NCBI GenBank assembly: GCA_004524595.1
Contig: SDOA01000095.1
Coordinates: 1-16,828, forward strand
Source of the DNA: Candidatus Thorarchaeota archaeon
GTDB lineage: Archaea; Asgardarchaeota; Thorarchaeia; Thorarchaeales; Thorarchaeaceae
Direction: 5' to 3'
Length of the DNA: 16,828 bases
The notes under the pieces are model-generated. The model did no database searches. It was not told the origin of the DNA and saw only the letters and a list, made by a program, of their open reading frames with translations. Positions within the stretch are counted from its first letter, which is position 1, and every line of letters starts with the position of its first letter. Shown one piece after another: positions 13,351 through 16,828 of the stretch. The translations under genes were made by a program, and so were the position numbers.

Positions 13351-13387
13351 ACGAGGGGAAATAAGGCTCCCCTCGTTTTCTATTTTG
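13351..13387 (+). terminator. Second hairpin with U-rich tail
   Basis: ACGAGGGGA (13351-13359) and TCCCCTCGT (13368-13376) form a perfect 9-bp stem over an 8-base loop, followed on the plus strand by TTTCTATTTTG. The U-rich side faces the plus strand, so it looks like a backup terminator for the small membrane protein gene. It also lies 14 bases beyond the MscL stop and may cap that converging transcript. Confidence 0.55.
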
Positions 13388-13390
13388 AAG

Positions 13391-13756
13391 TTAGTTTATA
13401 CCAGCTCTTGTTGCAACCTTCATAATCAGAAAGATCACAAATGCGACTATGATGAAGGTCAGCAATTGTCCAAGAAATTCGCCTACTCTGAACACATAGA
13501 ATACTATAGATTCCCATGGGAGATCTGCGGGTAAAAAGAGTTCGACAATTGGCATGATCATTGTATTTACAAGTGATTGAACCAATGCGGCAAGTTGTAG
13601 ACCTAAGATAAACGCTACTGCAAGACCAAGAATTTTGTATTTAGAGAGGAAGTCCTTGAACTCATTTAGTAGACCTTCAGGCGGAGGGGGAGCTGGCGCC
13701 GGGGTCAGAAGTTTTCTTATTTCACGTAATTCTTCAAGCATTTCTTCATTCGACAT
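13391..13756 (-). CDS. mscL: Large-conductance mechanosensitive channel MscL, with N-terminal tail helix
   Basis: This 121-residue protein has the MscL core. NEFKDFLSKYKILGLAVAFI leads into the pore helix TM1 (about 42-75), ending in the typical SLVNTMIMPIVELFL. A short external loop (ADLPWESIVF) follows, then TM2 (about 86-114, FLGQLLTFIIVAFVIFLIMKV). MscL is a homopentamer that opens under membrane tension to release solutes in osmotic down-shock. The end is truncated compared with bacterial MscL: the C-terminal bundle is missing after ATRAGIN. Instead residues 1-17 form an acidic/basic helix (NEEMLEELREIRKLL) followed by a PAPAPPPP linker before the channel. AAGAGGT (13770-13764) is an SD 7 bases before ATG 13756, so the tail is really translated and the frame upstream of it is not. 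Confidence 0.85.
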   Translation of the reverse strand: MSNEEMLEELREIRKLLTPAPAPPPPEGLLNEFKDFLSKYKILGLAVAFILGLQLAALVQSLVNTMIMPIVELFLPADLPWESIVFYVFRVGEFLGQLLTFIIVAFVIFLIMKVATRAGIN

Positions 13757-13912
13757 GTTCAAAACCTCTTTGTGATGTGTGACTAATAGTATAGAGAGAA
13801 CTAAGATAAGGCTCTTTTGAAAATACATTTACTAGTTCTAAATTCAAACGGTCAGTAATGTTTCCGAGAGTGGTATCACGCAAAATTGCATCTCAAAAAG
13901 GATATTAGTCAT

Positions 13913-14578
13913 TCATTCGAACGGTCGAGCACCGAGGGTCTTTTCCACTCCATAATGCTTCGCAGCACTCTTCAAACGGCGAGAGGCAATCATAAAGTAC
14001 ATTCTCGTTGGTACAATTGGTTTTGCCGCCAGACTGATGGCATCTTGTGGGATTGGTTCGCCTTTTGACAGGGCTTTAGCAGTCATATTCAAAGCAGGCT
14101 TTAGAAACCGATTGATGCCTTGAGCCTTTTCGATTGGTACTCCGTTGATTGCACCACCTCCACCGAAGGCTATACCTCCAGCCCAAGTGAGGTCTGCACG
14201 TTTGGCAAAGAGGCGGCATATTTCGATTACACAATCATTCTGATGAGCCTCTGGGAATCCACTGTTGATGATTACACCAAAGAGAGGTGAGGTCGATTCA
14301 GAACGTTGAGTTCGATGGATTGCAATGGACTGTAAGACTCTCATGACTGGTGCAGGAAGACTATCAACGTAGAGTGGCGTACTGAGGAATACAAGATCTG
14401 ATGAATCAACTGAAGATAAAAGCGATTCAAGATTCGATGCATCATCCATACGATGAGTGAACATCTTCTCAATGTTCATGCCATATTCTGCAAGTTTCAT
14501 GCCTAAATACACTACAATGGAGTTGGAAGTACTTCGCTCCATCTTTGGACTACCAACAAGGAGTAATGCACGCTTCAT
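13913..14578 (-). CDS. Flavodoxin-fold NAD(P)H/FMN oxidoreductase-like protein
   Basis: This 221-residue protein begins with the FMN-phosphate loop of the flavodoxin-like/NADPH-dependent FMN reductase fold: ALLLVGSPKMERSTSNS. SDLVFLSTPLYVDSLPAPV (about 60-78) is the second FMN-contacting loop. A third, Gly-rich loop (WAGGIAFGGGGAINGVP, about 132-148) is in the position that binds the isoalloxazine. The C-terminal part (about 150-221) is basic and helical (RFLKPALNMTAKALSKGE, MYFMIASRRLKSAAKHYG), longer than in small FMN reductases. Its ATG overlaps the stop of the upstream flavoprotein gene by 4 bases (ATGA), so the two are translationally coupled and likely form one complex or pathway. Cys116 and Cys121 do not form a cluster motif. 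Substrate unknown. Confidence 0.75.
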   Translation of the reverse strand: MKRALLLVGSPKMERSTSNSIVVYLGMKLAEYGMNIEKMFTHRMDDASNLESLLSSVDSSDLVFLSTPLYVDSLPAPVMRVLQSIAIHRTQRSESTSPLFGVIINSGFPEAHQNDCVIEICRLFAKRADLTWAGGIAFGGGGAINGVPIEKAQGINRFLKPALNMTAKALSKGEPIPQDAISLAAKPIVPTRMYFMIASRRLKSAAKHYGVEKTLGARPFE

Positions 14579-15180
14579 TTCTTCATCACCACCACACTAT
14601 CAAGAAGAACGAATAGGTCTCTATGCAATACTTCAGACTTCTCATTATCTGGGTCTATGAGAAGGGACTCCGGCACTGTTAGAGATGAGTGTCCCTGACT
14701 ACGATGATTTATGCTCATCCTTGATAGGAGTCGTGCAAAGAGGGCTCTTCCATCAGTATCATCTTCATTCAAAACACCTACGGCAACCATTGGTGGATAG
14801 TGCTTGTAGCGTTTCTTATGGTGAGTTTCACCATTGACCTTCTCGAAGAAGGGGTGTACAAGACAGATATTACGGTCGAGTGCTGATTTCAGAATTGGAG
14901 ATACACCACCAAATACAACGGATGTGACATATACTAGTAAATCGCATTGTGCAGTCATTCTTGCAACTTCAATTGCATCATCTTCAATTACACAGATGCC
15001 TGGGGTCTGGACCCAGCAACTAAAGCATCCTCTACAAGGAGCGATATTTAGTCCATCGAGTTCGACCCACTTGTAAGTCATTTTCTTCTTTTCAATCTCT
15101 GCAACTAAGACTCTACGAAGCTGTTCTTTTCTGGAATCATCAGATTTGAAGCCATCAAGTACAAGGGCATGCATTGTCAT
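14575..15180 (-). CDS. Iron-sulfur flavoprotein-like (Isf-type) protein
   Basis: This protein of about 201 residues combines a flavodoxin-like fold (ALVLDGFKSDDSRKEQL at the FMN loop, CDLLVYVTSVVFGGVSPILK in the middle) with a compact cysteine motif. Cys49, Cys52, Cys55 and Cys63 in APCRGCFSCWVQTPGIC are spaced C-X2-C-X2-C-X7-C. That matches the C-X2-C-X2-C-X4-7-C signature of archaeal Isf, where it binds a [4Fe-4S] cluster next to FMN. Isf proteins move electrons, for instance from ferredoxin to oxygen or peroxide. The 3' part (about 115-201) is not typical and may contact the partner encoded downstream. ATG 15180 is chosen over GTG 15189; AAGTG 6 bases before it is a weak SD, and an ATG two codons later is also possible. 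TTATAG near 15230 may be its TATA element. Confidence 0.75.
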   Translation of the reverse strand: MTMHALVLDGFKSDDSRKEQLRRVLVAEIEKKKMTYKWVELDGLNIAPCRGCFSCWVQTPGICVIEDDAIEVARMTAQCDLLVYVTSVVFGGVSPILKSALDRNICLVHPFFEKVNGETHHKKRYKHYPPMVAVGVLNEDDTDGRALFARLLSRMSINHRSQGHSSLTVPESLLIDPDNEKSEVLHRDLFVLLDSVVVMKK

Positions 15181-15362
15181 TATCAACACTTAGAATAGTT
15201 TCTACAGACCAGTCAATCAAATTTGTACTATAAGGTTGTCCCTCAGTTTTAATCCAAGGTGTAGCTCAGACAAACAAATAACAGTAATAACCCTTTGAAC
15301 GTGACAGATAATAACTAGCAGAATCTGACATAGTACGCCAAATATGTTTCGAGGGATTTCAA

Positions 15363-16828
15363 ATGCATAATAGGAAGATTGTACTCACATTGTCGATATT
15401 GATCCCTATATTTCTTGGATTAGTTATTTCACCAACAGTGAATTTCTCAAGTTCCAACGATGTTGAACAAGGCCCCAATTCAAATGAAAGTATTGATAGC
15501 ACACCCAAAGAGTTCGACGTAAAAAAGGCATTTGCTCTCTCTCACGATACACAGGAAGGTATCATAAATCCAGTACAAATAATTGAGAGCGGATTTAAAG
15601 AAACAGATCCTGTTAGAGCTCGTACTGATACGGGAACAAACACGATTCAAAACATTTCAATTGATGAAGGAAGTAATTGGGTAGCAAACAACACAAGTGT
15701 TGAAGTTTCAAATATTAAGAGACTATATGGAGTGAACGGCACCTTTGAAAATGGAGTAGAGCCATGGACAAATTATACTGAGGCAGGGGGTTCAGATATA
15801 CAGATTGCAGATTATGATGCCGACGGAGAGTACATCATATGTCGTAATGTGGGGAACTACAAATGGCAAAGTAAGCATACATGGGTGCATAGCGGTGGTT
15901 CAGAGATTGGATTTAAGCAGGTTGTAACCAATACAAATGGTGAATTGGAATTCGATTTGAGATATGACTTCCGTTATGTTACTGGACCCATTGATCCAGA
16001 GGGAGATAACGCACTTCCACCAGTCATTGGTGCATTCTATCAAATTAATTATCCATCTGGAGTTATGTATGAAGGATATTATTATCCAATGAACGAATAT
16101 CTACTCTCAAGAGATGCATGGTACTCAGTAGCTCATACTTTCACACTTCCTACTGCTTGGAGTGAGTTCTCTTTTGCTGTGGGTTTGTATCTTGCTGGTA
16201 CTATCACTCTGGACAATGTTACTGACTATGATGACGATGGCTCATATGGAGATGGTACAGAAAACGCTCAAAATCTAACAGTATACATAGACAATGTTGA
16301 ATTCACAGGAATTACAGTGCCAACATTCGAGAATGTAGAGTTGACGCTTCATGCGGGTACTTTTTCTGAAGCAATCATTGGAAGTGGAGTTGGAATTGCT
16401 ACGATTACAAATCCAGATTTTTGGACAGTAAATCCTCTGGAAATTCAGATTACATCAAACACTACAGTAGTATTCACATATACAGTCACAACACTCTATC
16501 ATAGATACGGAAATTCGTCGTGGACTACATATTTGTTTCAACATGGTGTGTCATACTCGATTGATGCAGGTAAGAGTGCGGATTTAGAATATTATACTTA
16601 CATAACTTCTAGTTCTGCCTACCAAAATCGTACACTTGATATTGAGTATCCAACAGATTGGGGAAATGCCACTATTTTAGACCCACTTCAAAATGATATA
16701 ACCGGTCTATGCTCAATCTCGACTGGTAGAATATATGTCCCCAATAATCTCTTTGATAGAGTTGGTTGGTGGAAGATAACACATCAAGCCCATAATTATG
16801 CGAAAAACATCTCTGTACAGATATTTGA
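15363..16828 (+). CDS. Large secreted, sequon-rich surface protein, N-terminal part
   Basis: The frame is open from ATG 15363 to the window edge: 488 residues with no stop. Residues 1-25 (MHNRKIVLTLSILIPIFLGL then VISPT) are a signal peptide or membrane anchor. The region to about 120 is polar and low in complexity. A jelly-roll/galactose-binding-like module begins at about 121-127 (LYGVNGTFENG ... W) and closes with VYIDNVEF (307-314), the classic ends of carbohydrate-binding-like domains. It includes Asp-rich stretches (DYDADGEY, DYDDDGSYGDG) that suggest calcium. A second beta-rich region runs from about 322 on. At least a dozen N-X-S/T sequons (for example Asn97, Asn110, Asn125, Asn137, Asn285, Asn366, Asn383) suggest heavy N-glycosylation on the cell exterior. 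GAGGGAT about 7 bases before the ATG is the SD. It is probably a surface adhesin or coat protein; no family name can be given. Confidence 0.72.
   Translation, partial: MHNRKIVLTLSILIPIFLGLVISPTVNFSSSNDVEQGPNSNESIDSTPKEFDVKKAFALSHDTQEGIINPVQIIESGFKETDPVRARTDTGTNTIQNISIDEGSNWVANNTSVEVSNIKRLYGVNGTFENGVEPWTNYTEAGGSDIQIADYDADGEYIICRNVGNYKWQSKHTWVHSGGSEIGFKQVVTNTNGELEFDLRYDFRYVTGPIDPEGDNALPPVIGAFYQINYPSGVMYEGYYYPMNEYLLSRDAWYSVAHTFTLPTAWSEFSFAVGLYLAGTITLDNVTDYDDDGSYGDGTENAQNLTVYIDNVEFTGITVPTFENVELTLHAGTFSEAIIGSGVGIATITNPDFWTVNPLEIQITSNTTVVFTYTVTTLYHRYGNSSWTTYLFQHGVSYSIDAGKSADLEYYTYITSSSAYQNRTLDIEYPTDWGNATILDPLQNDITGLCSISTGRIYVPNNLFDRVGWWKITHQAHNYAKNISVQIF

Noticed and set aside
13757..13828. Extra N-terminal 24 residues of MscL (hydrophobic, like a signal peptide)
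   Set aside because: AAGAGGT at 13770-13764 is a well-placed SD for ATG 13756 and lies inside this stretch. MscL needs no signal peptide, and no start signal precedes the longer frame.
1..16828. CRISPR arrays, tRNA or rRNA genes, insertion sequences, toxin-antitoxin pairs or defence genes
   Set aside because: No evenly spaced direct repeats, no cloverleaf or rRNA segments, no transposase motifs or terminal repeats, and no recognisable defence domains were seen on reading both strands.

Overview
The window is archaeal in style. Several genes have TATA boxes 25-30 bases upstream of the start codon and little or no leader. Others have Shine-Dalgarno (SD) sequences (GGAGGT, GAGGTG, AGGTG) 5-8 bases upstream. 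The gene content fits an archaeon: a flavoprotein with the compact Isf-type cysteine motif, PadR regulators, an archaeal-type MscL and a sequon-rich secreted surface protein. Moderate GC and the large secreted protein would suit an Asgard (Thorarchaeia-like) genome. That placement is an inference from style only; no marker gene is present. No rRNA, tRNA, CRISPR array, insertion sequence or phage gene was seen.

Layout. 1-92 (-) is the start of a small Lrp/AsnC-type ligand-binding (RAM) protein that runs off the left edge. 230-487 (+) is a small two-helix membrane protein. 562-2993 (+) is a three-gene operon: an Asp/Glu/hydantoin racemase-family protein, an M19 dipeptidase-family metallohydrolase with an altered metal motif, and a nucleoside 2-deoxyribosyltransferase-family protein. 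3010-3246 (-) is a small unrecognised protein with a paralogue at 10693-11055. 3389-3868 (-) is a hotdog thioesterase, divergent from a MinD/ParA-like ATPase (3959-4747, +). A coiled-coil winged-helix protein (4836-5507, +) and a membrane-anchored SGNH hydrolase (5565-6392, +) follow. A GNAT acetyltransferase (6402-7016, -) and MsrB (7207-7599, +) come next.

7721-10561 (-) is a MacB/FtsX-type ABC unit read from right to left: PadR-like regulator, ATPase, then permease overlapping the ATPase by 4 bases. It ends at a hairpin plus U-tract terminator. Upstream of padR lies a dense array of inverted repeats (10619-10668). A second, different repeat sits in front of the ATPase gene and shares a 14-base word with the padR start region. 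This looks like a locally regulated efflux or extrusion unit. The zinc-ribbon paralogue gene (10693-11055, -) lies just upstream.

11172-12170 (+) is an aldo/keto reductase of the Kv-beta/YghZ type. Two small membrane proteins (12294-12749 and 13040-13249, +) follow, the second ended by two hairpin terminators. MscL (13391-13756, -) carries an N-terminal helix and proline-rich linker resembling the C-terminal tail of bacterial MscL. 13913-15180 (-) is a translationally coupled pair of flavodoxin-fold proteins, the first with an Isf-like cysteine motif. 15363 to the right edge (+) is the first 488 residues of a large secreted, probably N-glycosylated, surface protein.

The main leads are the operator array and shared word of the padR/ABC unit, the rearranged MscL, the uncharacterised paralogue pair, the racemase/M19/deoxyribosyltransferase operon, and the MinD-like gene followed by a coiled-coil winged-helix gene.
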